From: Luteimonas arsenica
Lineage (GTDB): Bacteria > Pseudomonadota > Gammaproteobacteria > Xanthomonadales > Xanthomonadaceae
Assembly (NCBI RefSeq): GCF_004352825.1
Contig: NZ_SJRW01000002.1
Location: 744,001-808,000, forward strand
DNA: 64,000 nucleotides
Direction of reading: 5' to 3'
Every line of letters starts with the position of its first letter. The first letter of the stretch is position 1. The position numbers and the translations under genes are program-made. The notes beneath the pieces are model-generated. The model saw nothing but the letters and a program-made list of their open reading frames with translations. It was not told where the DNA came from and did not search any database. This document shows positions 8,035 to 18,461 of the stretch, one piece after another.

Positions 8035-8793
8035 TCAGCGGATCCAGCCCTTCAGCTCGTTGGCATCGAGCACGCCGTCGCCGTTGTTGTCGACGGCGTC
8101 GAATTCCGCGCTGAGCGTGGCGTTGGGGCGGGCTTCCGCGCGGGTGAGGCGGCCGTCGCCGTTGGCGTCCAAGGCCGCCATGTCGATGCGGTAGTCACCG
8201 ACCACGGAGTCCGGCGCGCTGGAGGTGATGGTCACCTGCGGCTCGCTCGGATAGGTCTCGGTCGGCGGCGTGCGCGGCGGCGGGGCCGGCGGTGCGCTGG
8301 TGGCGATGCGCGCGGTTTCTGCCGCAGCCTCTGCATCCATCGCGGCCTGGCGGGCGATCGTACCGGCATTGCTGGCGGCACCCGCGGCCTGGCCGGACTG
8401 GACGGCCGTTTCGACCGGCAGCGCAGTGCCGCCGTGGGCGGCGGCGTTCGCCGCGCCCGCGTAGTTGGCTGAACGCTTGGCGTCCTGCGCCGCGCGTTCG
8501 GCGCGGCGGGACGCCTGGTCGGCCTCCCAGGCGCTGTATTCGGCCTGTGCGGCGCCTTCGGCGGTCACCGAGCCGGCGCGCTTCTCGGCGGCTGCGGCCT
8601 CCGCGGCCTCGCGCGCCGCGCGGGCATCCTGCTCGGCCGCGCGTGCATCCTGGTGTGCGGCCTTGGAGTTGATGTTGGTGCGGCCCTGCGCGGTGCCGGT
8701 GCCGACGGTCTGTGCCATCAGGGCACCGCTGGCGGCGAGGCCGCAGGCGAGCAGGGCAAGACTGAGGGCATGCTTCTTCTGGCGCGGATCCAT
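8035..8793 (-). CDS. Exported Ala-rich protein with C-terminal EF-hand pair
   Basis: A 252-residue protein starting MDPRQKKHALSLALLACGLA, with a signal peptide ending near LMAQ. The start is set by an AGAGGA ribosome-binding site just upstream, although the frame is open further back. Residues about 45-100 are very rich in Ala, Glu, Arg and Asp (DARAAEQDARAAREAAEAAA) and should form a long helix or coiled coil. A Pro-rich hinge (PPAPPPRTPP) follows, then two canonical EF-hand loops, DANGDGRLTRAE and DNNGDGVLDANE, implying calcium binding in the periplasm or outside. No enzymatic domain is visible. The role is unknown; structural or calcium-buffering is a guess. Confidence 0.82.
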   Translation of the reverse strand: MDPRQKKHALSLALLACGLAASGALMAQTVGTGTAQGRTNINSKAAHQDARAAEQDARAAREAAEAAAAEKRAGSVTAEGAAQAEYSAWEADQASRRAERAAQDAKRSANYAGAANAAAHGGTALPVETAVQSGQAAGAASNAGTIARQAAMDAEAAAETARIATSAPPAPPPRTPPTETYPSEPQVTITSSAPDSVVGDYRIDMAALDANGDGRLTRAEARPNATLSAEFDAVDNNGDGVLDANELKGWIR

Positions 8794-8897
8794 GTGTGCG
8801 TCCTCTGGGATGTGGAGGGAACGCGGCCACGCTAGCCCGGGGGCCATGAAGCGGTGGTCAGGATTGGCCGGCTGGCGGCTGAACGCGGGCGTCGCCT

Positions 8898-9974
8898 TCA
8901 GCGGCCGGTCGGGATCGCGAGGACGGTGATCTCTTCGCGGTCGTGATAGAGCTGGCGCGCGCGCAATTCCAGCGGGAGGCCGGCCTCGCGGCCGAAGATG
9001 TCCAGGCACAGCGAGGTTTCCAGCCAGCGCTTCTTCATCGGCAGCTTGAGGTTGAACACGGCCTGCCGGCACCAGCCCTCGCGGAACCAGGTCGCCATCC
9101 GCGAGGCCACCCGCCGCGGCTGCTCGACCATGTCGCAGACCATCCAGTCCAGCGGCCGCGGCGGCTGCCAGCGGAAGCCGTCCTCGCGCAGGTGCTCGAC
9201 GCCGCCGCCGTCGAGCACGTGCTGGCGCAGCGGGCCGTTGTCGACCGAGCTGACCTGCAGGCCGGCGCGCTGCAGCACCCAGGTCCAGCCGCCGGGGGCG
9301 GCACCGAGGTCGGCGGCGGTCATGCCGGGGCGCAGCAGACGGGCGCGCTCGCCGTCGTCGAGCAGGGTGAGGAAGGCTTCCTCCAGTTTCAGCGCCGAGC
9401 GCGAGGGTGCGTCCGGGTGCAGGCGCAGGCGCGGCACGCCCATCGGCCAGGGCGCGGAATCGGCCGGGTCGCCGAGCGCGAGCAGCAGGTGGTCGCCGGC
9501 CAGCAGGCAGACGTGCAGGCGCGGACGTCGCGGGTCGTCCTTCGCGGCCAGCAGGCCGGCCTTGCGCAGGGCCGGGCGCAGCGCGTTGCCGAGCGCGCGG
9601 GCCAGGCCGGCGAGCGGACGCGCCTCGTCGCTGTCGGGGTGTTCGACCAGCAGCGCGCCGAAACGGGGCGCGAGGGTTCCATCGACGGCCCCGGCCTGCA
9701 GCGCGGCGAGGACCGGCGCGATCCGGTCGCGGGTGTCGACGGCATCCAGGTCGGCCAGCAGCCGCAGCTTCTGGCGCGCGAACACCAGCGAGCGCCAGGG
9801 CAGGGCGCGCGACAGGCCCGCGGCGTCGCCAGCGGGCGTGAGGAAACGGACAAAGCCGGAGCCGCGCTCGGTGACCGCGTAGCCGGCGTGGCCGGCGGCG
9901 GCCGCGCGTTCGCCCAGCTCGGCCGCGAGCTCCGGCTCGAAGCCGCCGCGGCAGTAGCAGAGCAGTCCGCTCAC
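8898..9974 (-). CDS. rlmM: 23S rRNA (cytidine-2498 2'-O) methyltransferase RlmM
   Basis: RlmM methylates the ribose of C2498 in 23S rRNA using SAM. The 358-residue product begins SGLLCYCRGGFEPELAAEL and has a THUMP-like N-terminal half. The Rossmann methyltransferase half starts with the SAM-binding motif AADLGAAPGGWTWVLQRAGL. The family catalytic set is visible as D in DWMVCDMVEQP and K in FNLKLPMKKRW. The start codon is GTG. Length fits E. coli RlmM (366). The gap to the next minus-strand gene upstream is 28 bp, so it may share transcription with the deaminase gene. Confidence 0.93.
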   Translation of the reverse strand: MSGLLCYCRGGFEPELAAELGERAAAAGHAGYAVTERGSGFVRFLTPAGDAAGLSRALPWRSLVFARQKLRLLADLDAVDTRDRIAPVLAALQAGAVDGTLAPRFGALLVEHPDSDEARPLAGLARALGNALRPALRKAGLLAAKDDPRRPRLHVCLLAGDHLLLALGDPADSAPWPMGVPRLRLHPDAPSRSALKLEEAFLTLLDDGERARLLRPGMTAADLGAAPGGWTWVLQRAGLQVSSVDNGPLRQHVLDGGGVEHLREDGFRWQPPRPLDWMVCDMVEQPRRVASRMATWFREGWCRQAVFNLKLPMKKRWLETSLCLDIFGREAGLPLELRARQLYHDREEITVLAIPTGR

Positions 9975-10002
9975 GGCGCGGGGCGTGCGGCCAGGGGCGA
10001 CA

Positions 10003-10590
10003 TCAGTAACGGCGGCCGCCGGCGCGTGCGTAGGCGACGAAGACCTCGCGCGCCTGGTCGCGGGCGATGTCGCGCACCACTTCGATGCCGCGGCGCGCGA
10101 GTTCGCCGGGCCAGTCGGCGGGCAGCGGACCTTCGTCGAACTCGGTCAGTTCGTGCACGTCGTCGGCGCTGGCGCCGATCAGCAGGCGGTCGATGCCGGC
10201 CCAGACGGTGGCGCCATAGCACTGGCAGCAGGGCTGGGCCGAGGTCGCGAGCGTGTACGGGCCGCAGGGGCGGCCCTGGTCGTCGAGATTGATGCGCGGA
10301 CGGCCCAGGGCCTGCTGGGCGAGCATGTAGGCCATGTTCTCGGCGTGCGCCAGCGAGGTCGACTGCGGCAGTACCACGTTCACCCCGGCCGCGACCACGC
10401 GATCGTCGGGGCCGAACAGCGCCGCGCCGAAGGGGCCGCCGGTGGCCTCTTCGACGTTGCGCCCGGCCAGGGCGATGGCCAGCGCCACCTTGTCGGCGTC
10501 GCTGGAGTAGGCACGCTCGCGGTCGATCCCGCGTTCGACCCAGGCCGGCAGCTGCAGGCCCACGCGCGCGGGCAGGTTGCCGGCGCTCAT
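10003..10590 (-). CDS. Nucleoside deaminase (cytidine/guanine deaminase superfamily)
   Basis: A 195-residue zinc-dependent deaminase. The zinc and proton-shuttle motif HAE is in SLAHAENMAYML, and the second zinc motif is the PCxxC of SAQPCCQCYGATVWAG. This places it with guanine-deaminase/TadA-like enzymes; the exact base is not determinable. Its ATG overlaps the stop of the Cys-rich lipoprotein gene (ATGA), so the two are translated together. The N-terminal 35 residues are an extension relative to minimal TadA. Cytoplasmic. Confidence 0.85.
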   Translation of the reverse strand: MSAGNLPARVGLQLPAWVERGIDRERAYSSDADKVALAIALAGRNVEEATGGPFGAALFGPDDRVVAAGVNVVLPQSTSLAHAENMAYMLAQQALGRPRINLDDQGRPCGPYTLATSAQPCCQCYGATVWAGIDRLLIGASADDVHELTEFDEGPLPADWPGELARRGIEVVRDIARDQAREVFVAYARAGGRRY

Positions 10591-11006
10591 TGCGCCACCG
10601 CGCCGCCGGACTGCGCCGGCTCGCAGGTGTTGGCGACGCAGGCGCAGGCCTGGATGTCGCGGAAGCCGCAGACGCCGGCCATGCCGGACTCCGCGCAGGC
10701 GGCCTGCACCGCGGCCGGGTCGGGCTGGGCGTCCTTGTTCACGCAGGCGGGGAAATAGCCGCAGCAGTTGCCGACGTTCTTCACTTCGCAGTCGCTGTCC
10801 ACGCGGCAGCTGCGGTCGAGGTCGGGCACGCCGGGCACGCCCGCGCGCGGCGGGTTCGCGGGCAGCGGCGTGGCCGGCAGTGGGTCGGACATCGGCGGCG
10901 CCTGTGTCGGTGGTGCCTGTGTTCCCGCGCCGGGCGCGGCCACGGTGCAGGCCGCCAGGCACAGCACGAGCAGGCAGGCGGGGACGAAGGTGATGATCCG
11001 GCGCAT
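10587..11006 (-). CDS. Small Cys-rich lipoprotein, unknown function
   Basis: A 139-residue predicted lipoprotein: a short hydrophobic signal (IITFVPACLLVLCLAAC) with lipobox LAAC, then a Pro/Ala linker. A compact cysteine-rich domain follows, with a CxxxxxC start (CRVDSDCEVKNVGNCCGY) and further Cys in FPACVN, AACAES, GVCGF and ACACVANTC. Eleven cysteines after the lipid Cys suggest several disulfides, so a periplasmic or outer-membrane location. I do not recognise the family; similar CxxDxDC domains occur in secreted bacterial proteins. It is coupled to the deaminase gene by a 4-nt overlap. The two products would lie in different compartments. Confidence 0.75.
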   Translation of the reverse strand: MRRIITFVPACLLVLCLAACTVAAPGAGTQAPPTQAPPMSDPLPATPLPANPPRAGVPGVPDLDRSCRVDSDCEVKNVGNCCGYFPACVNKDAQPDPAAVQAACAESGMAGVCGFRDIQACACVANTCEPAQSGGAVAQ

Positions 11007-11083
11007 CGTGGGCTCCAGGGTGCGGGCGACGGCGCATGGTAGCGCCGACCCGTGTGGCGCCGGCGGCAAGGCCGGTGCCTGCG

Positions 11084-12838
<1,755 letters not shown>

Positions 12839-12953
12839 GCTCGGGGAATATCGGGATTCTGAGGTGGGCGCAGGGCTGCGCCGCGGACCGGGCAGTGTAG
12901 CCGAGCCGCCCGTGCGCGGCTCCCCTGCCGGCAGGCAAGGGGTGTCGGGTTCC

Positions 12954-12970
12954 ATTACCTGTGGCGTAAT
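12954..12970. promoter_or_regulatory. Inverted repeat, candidate operator of the XRE regulator
   Basis: ATTAC-N7-GTAAT is a perfect 5-bp inverted repeat in the 203-bp interval between divergent glnS and the NTF2-like gene, about 70 bp before the latter's ATG. Its position and size suit an autoregulatory site for the MmyB-type regulator encoded next to it. The link is inference. Confidence 0.4.
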
Positions 12971-13041
12971 CGACGCCATGCCTGCATTCGCGCACGCTGG
13001 CCCGGTCGGAACTGGTCCGGCCTGCCCTGGAGGAAGACACC

Positions 13042-13518
13042 ATGAGCGCCCAACCCGCTGCCACTGCGGCTCCGTCCACCGCCACCGCCACCGCCACCTC
13101 TGCCGCGAAACGCACGGGCGCGGTCGTCGAGGACTACCTGGCCGCCCGGTTGGCCGGTGACGTCGGCCGACTGATCGAGCTGTTCGCCGACGAGGTCGAC
13201 TGGCAGCTGGCCCCGAACCCCGTGGTTCCCTGGATCCGGCCGCGCTCGACGGGCGCCGAATGCGCAGCCCAGGTGGCCGACCTGCTGGAGTTCACGGTGC
13301 CGGCCGATGCCGGTGCCCGCGTCGACGCCTTCCTGGTCGACGGTGCCGACGCCGTGCTGACGGGGCAGCTATGGGGAAGGGTGCGCTCGACCGGCAAGGC
13401 CTTCGAGAGCCCGTTCGCCCTGCGCCTCACCGTCGACAGAGGCCGGATCACCCGCCATCACCTCTACGAGGATGGCCTGGCGATCGCCGAAGCCTGCACG
13501 CCGGCGGAGGTTGCGTGA
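13042..13518 (+). CDS. NTF2-like / SnoaL-like small protein
   Basis: A 158-residue protein. After an Ala/Thr-rich N-terminus (about 24 residues) the sequence [41 protein letters not shown] and a terminal [20 protein letters not shown] fit the cone-shaped NTF2/SnoaL fold used by small isomerases, hydrolases or ligand-binding proteins. A good GGAGGA ribosome-binding site (13029-13034) fixes the ATG. Its stop overlaps the GTG start of the XRE regulator by 4 nt, so the pair forms a two-gene operon. No catalytic residues can be assigned with confidence. Confidence 0.78.
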   Translation: MSAQPAATAAPSTATATATSAAKRTGAVVEDYLAARLAGDVGRLIELFADEVDWQLAPNPVVPWIRPRSTGAECAAQVADLLEFTVPADAGARVDAFLVDGADAVLTGQLWGRVRSTGKAFESPFALRLTVDRGRITRHHLYEDGLAIAEACTPAEVA

Positions 13519-14345
13519 GCGTCGCCGGCATCGCGCCCGGAGGCACCGGCCACGTCGGGACGCGTCTGCGGGAATGGCGTCGGCGCCGTCGCTTCAGCCA
13601 GATGGAACTGGCGCTGGAGACCGGCGTCTCCACCCGCCACCTGAGCTTCATTGAAACCGGGCGTTCGAGACCCGGCCGCGACATGGTGCTGGCGCTGGCC
13701 GGGGTGCTGGACGTTCCGCTGCGCGAGCGCAACGTGCTGCTGGCATCGGCGGGTTTCGCGCCCGTGTTCCCGGAACACTCCCTGGACGATCCCGCGTTGG
13801 CGGACATCCGCAGCGCGGTGGCCTCCGTGCTCGCGGCCCACGATCCGTTTCCCGCGCTGGCGGTGGATCGCCACTGGTCGCTGGTGCTGGCGAACGACGC
13901 GCTCTCGTCCCTCATCGACGGGGTGGATCCGGGGCTGCTGCAGCCGCCGGTCAACGTGCTGCGGCTGAGCGTCCATCCCGGCGGGCTGGCGAGCCGCATC
14001 GTCAACTTCGAGGAATGGCGCGACCATCTGGTGCAGCGTCTCCTGCGACAGGTCGAAGCCTCGGGGGATGCGGTCCTGGCCGACCTGGCCGAGGAACTGC
14101 GCGCCTATCCGGTCCCGGGCGGCACGGCGCGGACGGATGCGACCGCGGGTGCCTGCGAGGGCATCGTCACGCCGCTCCATCTGGCCACGGGCGAGGGCGT
14201 GCTGTCGCTGTTCAGCACCACCACGGTCTTCGGTACGCCGGTCGACGTGATGCTGTCGGAACTCGCGATCGAGGCCTTCTTCCCCGCAGACGCCGGGACC
14301 GGCGACCGGCTGCGGCGGCTGGCATCGAAGCGCGGCCGCGGGTGA
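13515..14345 (+). CDS. XRE-family transcriptional regulator with MmyB-like ligand domain
   Basis: A 276-residue DNA-binding protein. Residues about 15-75 are a helix-turn-helix ([19 protein letters not shown] then [20 protein letters not shown]). Residues about 95-265 match the MmyB-type ligand-binding domain ([43 protein letters not shown], and a terminal [20 protein letters not shown]). Such regulators usually control an adjacent gene in response to a small molecule. The start is the GTG that overlaps the NTF2-like stop codon; an out-of-register upstream extension is rejected. Autoregulation through the inverted repeat at 12954-12970 is plausible. Confidence 0.85.
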   Translation: MSVAGIAPGGTGHVGTRLREWRRRRRFSQMELALETGVSTRHLSFIETGRSRPGRDMVLALAGVLDVPLRERNVLLASAGFAPVFPEHSLDDPALADIRSAVASVLAAHDPFPALAVDRHWSLVLANDALSSLIDGVDPGLLQPPVNVLRLSVHPGGLASRIVNFEEWRDHLVQRLLRQVEASGDAVLADLAEELRAYPVPGGTARTDATAGACEGIVTPLHLATGEGVLSLFSTTTVFGTPVDVMLSELAIEAFFPADAGTGDRLRRLASKRGRG

Positions 14346-14421
14346 GCAGGCCTGTCGCGGCTTGGAAGGCGCCGGCAGCGGCCACATCATGGAAGGCCGG
14401 GCCAGCGCGAGGAAAGCCACG

Positions 14422-14994
14422 ATGAACAACGTCCACCATGTACATGGCCGCCCGCTGCGCGGCGACTTCCCGGGCCTGTCGCGGGCGGTGTTCGGCATGG
14501 GCTGCTTCTGGGGCGCCGAGCGCCTGTTCTGGACGCTGCCGGGCGTGGAGACCACGGCGGTGGGCTATGCCGGCGGTGACGCGGACGCACCGACCTACCG
14601 CGAGGTCTGCAGCGGCCGCACCGGGCATGCCGAAGCGGTGCTGGTGGTGTACGACCCGGCGAAGATCGCGTTCGACGCGCTGCTCGCGCGCTTCTGGGAA
14701 GGGCACGACCCGACCCAGGGGATGCGCCAGGGCAACGATGTCGGCAGCCAGTACCGTTCGGTGATCCATTGCGATACCGCGGAGCAGTACGAGGCGGCGC
14801 TCGCCAGCCGCGAGGCCTACCAGGCGCGGCTTGTCGCCGCCGGCTACGGACCGGTCACCACTGAAATCGTGTATCCCGCCCCTGCTTTCCACTATGCGGA
14901 AGAGGAGCATCAGCAGTACCTGTCGAAGAACCCCGGCGGCTACTGCGGCCTTGGCGGCACCGGCGTGAGTTGCCCGGTCTCCCTCGCGCCCTGA
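14422..14994 (+). CDS. msrA: Peptide-methionine (S)-S-oxide reductase MsrA
   Basis: MsrA repairs oxidised methionine (S-epimer) in proteins. The 190-residue product carries the catalytic [11 protein letters not shown] motif, the substrate-site region [13 protein letters not shown], and C-terminal resolving cysteines in [14 protein letters not shown]. The ATG with the GAGGAAAG ribosome-binding site (14409-14416) is preferred over in-frame starts further upstream. It is convergent with oxyR, separated by a hairpin, and fits functionally with the adjacent peroxide-defence genes, though it is on the opposite strand and so not in their operon. Confidence 0.95.
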   Translation: MNNVHHVHGRPLRGDFPGLSRAVFGMGCFWGAERLFWTLPGVETTAVGYAGGDADAPTYREVCSGRTGHAEAVLVVYDPAKIAFDALLARFWEGHDPTQGMRQGNDVGSQYRSVIHCDTAEQYEAALASREAYQARLVAAGYGPVTTEIVYPAPAFHYAEEEHQQYLSKNPGGYCGLGGTGVSCPVSLAP

Positions 14995-14997
14995 CCC

Positions 14998-15020
14998 CTT
15001 CCCCCGCCGTGCGGGGGAAG
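14998..15020. terminator. Hairpin between convergent msrA and oxyR
   Basis: CTTCCCCCGC-CGT-GCGGGGGAAG is a perfect 10-bp stem with a 3-nt loop placed 4 bp after the msrA stop and 18 bp from the oxyR stop. It has no U-tract on either side, so it may be an mRNA 3'-end stabiliser or a bidirectional terminator aided by Rho. Related hairpins occur at 17732-17766 and 34351-34375. Confidence 0.6.
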
Positions 15021-15037
15021 AATCCGCATCGTTGCGG

Positions 15038-15991
15038 TTAAACGCCGGGCGCCCCGGGAACGTGGATCGGCGCGGTGCTCTCGTGCACCGTCGGCAGCAG
15101 CAGGTCCTGCGGCAGTTCGCGCAGCACCTTGGCCAGGTCCTGCAGGAACGGCGCCATCGCCGTGCTCCGGCGCCAGACCATCGCGATCCGGCGGCTCGGC
15201 GGCGGGTCGCGGAAGCCGATCAACTCGATGCTCTCCGAACGCGCCACCGGCGGCTTCACCGCCAGCGTCGGCAGCAGGGTCACGCCGACGTTGGCCGCGA
15301 CCATCTGTCGCAGCGTCTCCAGGCTGGTGGCCTGGAACTCGCCCTTCTCGCTGGCGCCCGACAGGTGGCAGACGTCGAGCGCCTGTTCGCGCATGCAGTG
15401 GCCGTCGGCCAGCAGCAGCAGGCGCTCGTCGGCGAGGTCGGCCATCGACAGCGTGCTGCGCCCGGCGAGCGGATGCGCCTCGGGCACCGCGAGGACGAAG
15501 GGCTCTTCGAACAGGAACTCCACGTGCAGCTGTTCGTCGGCGACCGGCAGGGCCAGCAGGGCGGCGTCGAGGCGCCCCTGCTGCAGGCGCTCCAGCAGTA
15601 CGTCGCTCTTCTCCTCGACCAGCAGCAGCTCGAGCTGCGGGAAACGCGCGCGGATCCCCGGCACCACGTGCGGCAGCAGGTAGGGCCCCAGCGTCGGGAA
15701 CAGGCCCAGGGTGACCCGTCCGGCTTCCGGATCCTGGCTGCGGCGGGCCGCCTCGCGCATCTCCTCGACGTCGGCCACGATCCGGCGGGCACGGGCGGCG
15801 ACGTCGCGGCCCGCGGGCGTGAGCATCACGTTGCGCGGCGCGCGCTCGACCAGGGCCACGCCCAGCTCCTCCTCCAGCTTGCGGATCTGGGTGGACAGCG
15901 TGGGCTGGCTGACGAAGCTCGCCGCCGCCGCGCGACCGAAGTGCAGGTGGTCGGCGAGGGCGATGAAGTAGCTCAGGTCGCGCAGGTTCAT
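15038..15991 (-). CDS. oxyR: Hydrogen-peroxide sensor/regulator OxyR (LysR family)
   Basis: A 317-residue LysR-type activator. The N-terminal helix-turn-helix (NLRDLSYFIALADHLHFGRA, FVSQPTLSTQIRKLEEELG) is followed by the effector domain. The redox-active cysteine pair is clear in DGHCMREQALDVCH, equivalent to Cys199/Cys208 of E. coli, so peroxide sensing should be intact. It lies 37 bp downstream of ahpF on the same strand; in Xanthomonas ahpF-oxyR-orfX are known to be co-transcribed. No orfX follows here: the next gene, msrA, is convergent. Confidence 0.95.
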   Translation of the reverse strand: MNLRDLSYFIALADHLHFGRAAAASFVSQPTLSTQIRKLEEELGVALVERAPRNVMLTPAGRDVAARARRIVADVEEMREAARRSQDPEAGRVTLGLFPTLGPYLLPHVVPGIRARFPQLELLLVEEKSDVLLERLQQGRLDAALLALPVADEQLHVEFLFEEPFVLAVPEAHPLAGRSTLSMADLADERLLLLADGHCMREQALDVCHLSGASEKGEFQATSLETLRQMVAANVGVTLLPTLAVKPPVARSESIELIGFRDPPPSRRIAMVWRRSTAMAPFLQDLAKVLRELPQDLLLPTVHESTAPIHVPGAPGV

Positions 15992-16028
15992 GGCGATGCC
16001 TCGTTGGCGGCCAAGGTGGCTCCGGCGC

Positions 16029-17624
16029 TCAGGCCGTGGCCGCCTCGGCGTCGGCCGCGGTCGTGGCCGGGCTGCTGCTGCGGATCAGGTGGTCGAACGC
16101 GCTGAGCGCGGCCTTGGCGCCCTCGCCCATGGCGATGACGATCTGCTTGTAGGGCACGGTGGTGGCGTCGCCGGCGGCGAACACGCCCGGCAGCGAGGTG
16201 CGGCCGGCGTCGTCGATGACGATCTCGCCGCGCGGGCTGAGCTCGATCGCGCCCTTCAGCCACTCGGTGTTGGGCAACAGGCCGATCTGCACGAACACGC
16301 CCTCCAGCTCCACGCGGTGGGAATCGCCGCCGACGCGGTCGCGGTAGACCAGGCCGTTGACGCGCTTGCCGTCGCCGAGCACTTCGGTGGTCTGCGCCGA
16401 GGTGATAATGCGGACGTTGGGCAGGCTGCGCAGCTTGCGCTGCAGCACCTCGTCGGCGCGCAGCTGCGAATCGAATTCGATGAGCGTCACGTGGGCGACG
16501 AGGCCGGCCAGGTCGATGGCCGCCTCCACGCCGGAGTTGCCGCCGCCGATCACCGCCACCCGCTTGCCCTTGAACAGCGGGCCGTCGCAGTGCGGGCAGT
16601 AGGCCACGCCCTTGTTGCGGTACTGGTCCTCGCCGGGGACGCCCATCTGGCGCCAGCGCGCGCCGGTGGCCAGCACCACGCTGCGGCCGCGCACGCTGGC
16701 GCCGCTCTCCAGTTCGATGGTGGTCACGCCCTCGGCGTCCTGGCTCAGCGACTTCGCGCGCTGCAGGTTCATGATGTCGACGTCGTATTCGCGCACGTGC
16801 GCCTCGAGCTGCGCCGCGAAGCGCGGGCCCTCGGTGTGCGGCACCGAGATGAAGTTCTCGATCGACATGGTGTCCAGCACCTGGCCGCCGAAGCGCTCGG
16901 AGGCGACGCCGGTGCGGATGCCCTTGCGCGCGGCGTAGATCGCGGCCGCGGCGCCGGCGGGGCCGCCGCCGACCACCAGCACGTCGAACACGTCCTTCTT
17001 CGCGATCTCCGCGGCGTCGCGCTTGGCGGCGCCGGTGTCGAGCTTCGCGACGATCTGCTCCAGGCTCATCCGGCCCTGGTCGAAGACCTCGCCGTTGAGG
17101 AACACGGTGGGCACCGACATGATCTCGCGCGCCTCGACTTCGTCCTGGAACAGGGCGCCGTCGATGGCCACGTGGTGGATGCCGGGGTTCAGCACCGCCG
17201 CCAGGTTCAGCGCCTGGACTACGTCCGGGCAGTTCTGGCAGGACAGCGAGAAATAGGTCTCGAAGCGGTACTCGCCCTCGAGGTTGCGGACCTGCTCGAG
17301 CAGCTCCGGCGCCGCCTTCGACGGATGGCCGCCGACCTGCAGCAGCGCGAGCACCAGCGAGGTGAACTCGTGGCCCATCGGCAGGCCCGCGAAGCGCAGG
17401 TCGATGTCGTGCCCGGGCGAGGTCACCGCGAACGAGGGCTTGCGGTGTGAGTCGTCGCGCGAGAGCTCGACCGTGACCTTGTCCGACAGCGCGCGGATGT
17501 CTTCCAGCAGTTCGAGCATCTCCGCCGACTTCGTGCCGTCGTCGACGCTGGCGACCAGCACGACGGGGCGCTGCAGGCGCTCGAGGTAGGCCTTGAGCTG
17601 GGTCTTGAGATCGTCTTCGAGCAT
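16029..17624 (-). CDS. ahpF: Alkyl hydroperoxide reductase flavoprotein subunit AhpF
   Basis: AhpF passes electrons from NADH through FAD and two disulfide centres to AhpC. The 531-residue protein has the N-terminal tandem thioredoxin-fold domain with its CxxC in [15 protein letters not shown], an FAD-binding fold ([20 protein letters not shown]), the thioredoxin-reductase CxxC in [11 protein letters not shown], and the NAD-binding fold [19 protein letters not shown]. The CAGGAG site just before the ATG supports the start. It lies 160 bp downstream of ahpC with a strong hairpin in between, which could lower ahpF relative to ahpC, and just upstream of oxyR. Confidence 0.96.
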   Translation of the reverse strand: MLEDDLKTQLKAYLERLQRPVVLVASVDDGTKSAEMLELLEDIRALSDKVTVELSRDDSHRKPSFAVTSPGHDIDLRFAGLPMGHEFTSLVLALLQVGGHPSKAAPELLEQVRNLEGEYRFETYFSLSCQNCPDVVQALNLAAVLNPGIHHVAIDGALFQDEVEAREIMSVPTVFLNGEVFDQGRMSLEQIVAKLDTGAAKRDAAEIAKKDVFDVLVVGGGPAGAAAAIYAARKGIRTGVASERFGGQVLDTMSIENFISVPHTEGPRFAAQLEAHVREYDVDIMNLQRAKSLSQDAEGVTTIELESGASVRGRSVVLATGARWRQMGVPGEDQYRNKGVAYCPHCDGPLFKGKRVAVIGGGNSGVEAAIDLAGLVAHVTLIEFDSQLRADEVLQRKLRSLPNVRIITSAQTTEVLGDGKRVNGLVYRDRVGGDSHRVELEGVFVQIGLLPNTEWLKGAIELSPRGEIVIDDAGRTSLPGVFAAGDATTVPYKQIVIAMGEGAKAALSAFDHLIRSSSPATTAADAEAATA

Positions 17625-17731
17625 GGCGGACTCCTGGATTTCGGCAAGGCGGGGGCCTGCGGCCCGTCACGCGACGGGTCGCCACCGGCGTGGGGATGGA
17701 CCGCAGGCCGCGCGCGGGCACGGACTCCGGT

Positions 17732-17766
17732 CCAGCCCCACCCCCGCGGACGCGGGGATGGGCTGG
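17732..17766. terminator. Strong hairpin between ahpC and ahpF
   Basis: CCAGCCC...CCCCGC-GGAC-GCGGGG...GGGCTGG forms an interrupted stem of about 14 bp, placed just downstream of ahpC in the direction of transcription. No long U-run follows. It may act as a partial terminator or 3'-end stabiliser, giving more ahpC than ahpF message, as expected for the stoichiometry of the pair. Confidence 0.55.
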
Positions 17767-17784
17767 GATGACGCGGGGAGATGC

Positions 17785-18345
17785 TTAGATCTTGCCGACC
17801 AGGTCCAGCGACGGCTTCAGGGTCTTCTCGCCTTCCTTCCACTTGGCCGGGCAGACCTCGCCCGGGTGGGCGGCGACGTACTGGGCGGCCTTGACCTTGC
17901 GCAGCAGTTCCAGGGCGTCACGGCCGATGCCCTCGGCGGTGATCTCGATCGACTGGATCACGCCCTCGGGGTCGACGATGAAGGTGCCGCGGTCGGCCAG
18001 GCCGGACGGACGCAGGATTTCGAAGTTCTTCGAGATCTCGTGGGTCGGGTCGCCGATCATCGGGTACTGGATCTTGCCGATGGCGTCGGAGCTGTCGTGC
18101 CAGGCCTTGTGCGAGAAGTGGGTGTCGGTGGACACGCTGTAGATCTCGACGCCGAGCTTCTTGAACTCGTCGTAGTTGATCGCCAGGTCCTCGAGCTCGG
18201 TCGGGCACACGAAGGTGAAGTCGGCCGGGTAGAACACGAACACGGACCACTTGCCCTTCAGGTTGGCGCTGTCGATTTCGACGAACTCGCCGTTGTGGAA
18301 GGCGGTAGCCTTGAACGGCTTGATTTCGGTGTTGATGACGGACAT
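17785..18345 (-). CDS. ahpC: Alkyl hydroperoxide reductase peroxidase subunit AhpC
   Basis: A 186-residue typical 2-Cys peroxiredoxin reducing peroxides. The peroxidatic cysteine lies in [17 protein letters not shown] and the resolving cysteine in [13 protein letters not shown]. The length and C-terminal helix match AhpC of enterics. The ATG has a GAGGATC site at suitable distance; the in-frame open stretch further upstream is not coding. It is divergent from prmC across an AT-rich interval that probably holds OxyR-responsive promoters, and is followed by ahpF and oxyR. Confidence 0.97.
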   Translation of the reverse strand: MSVINTEIKPFKATAFHNGEFVEIDSANLKGKWSVFVFYPADFTFVCPTELEDLAINYDEFKKLGVEIYSVSTDTHFSHKAWHDSSDAIGKIQYPMIGDPTHEISKNFEILRPSGLADRGTFIVDPEGVIQSIEITAEGIGRDALELLRKVKAAQYVAAHPGEVCPAKWKEGEKTLKPSLDLVGKI

Positions 18346-18398
18346 GGGGATCCTCGCGATGGGTGGGGAAGAAACCGGCACTTGCCGGACGGAGCAAA

Positions 18399-18455
18399 TG
18401 TTAGGCGCGGACTATCAATAAGTGAAGTTGATAATACTGATTCAATCAATAGAGA
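18399..18455. promoter_or_regulatory. AT-rich divergent ahpC/prmC control region, candidate OxyR operator
   Basis: This is one of the few AT-rich patches in the window. It holds TATCAA-N9-TTGATA (18413-18433) and a larger CTAT...ATAG arrangement (18412-18452) reminiscent of OxyR's spaced ATAG half-sites. On the minus strand TTCACT and TAACAT (18399-18404), spaced 17 bp, are plausible -35/-10 elements for ahpC. Regulation by OxyR of ahpC is established in Xanthomonas; the exact site here is inferred. Confidence 0.5.
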
Positions 18456-18461
18456 TTGGCT

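Noticed and set aside
8794-9072. Longer start for the EF-hand protein at 9072
   Set aside because: It would overlap rlmM and add low-complexity sequence in front of a clear signal peptide with its own ribosome-binding site.
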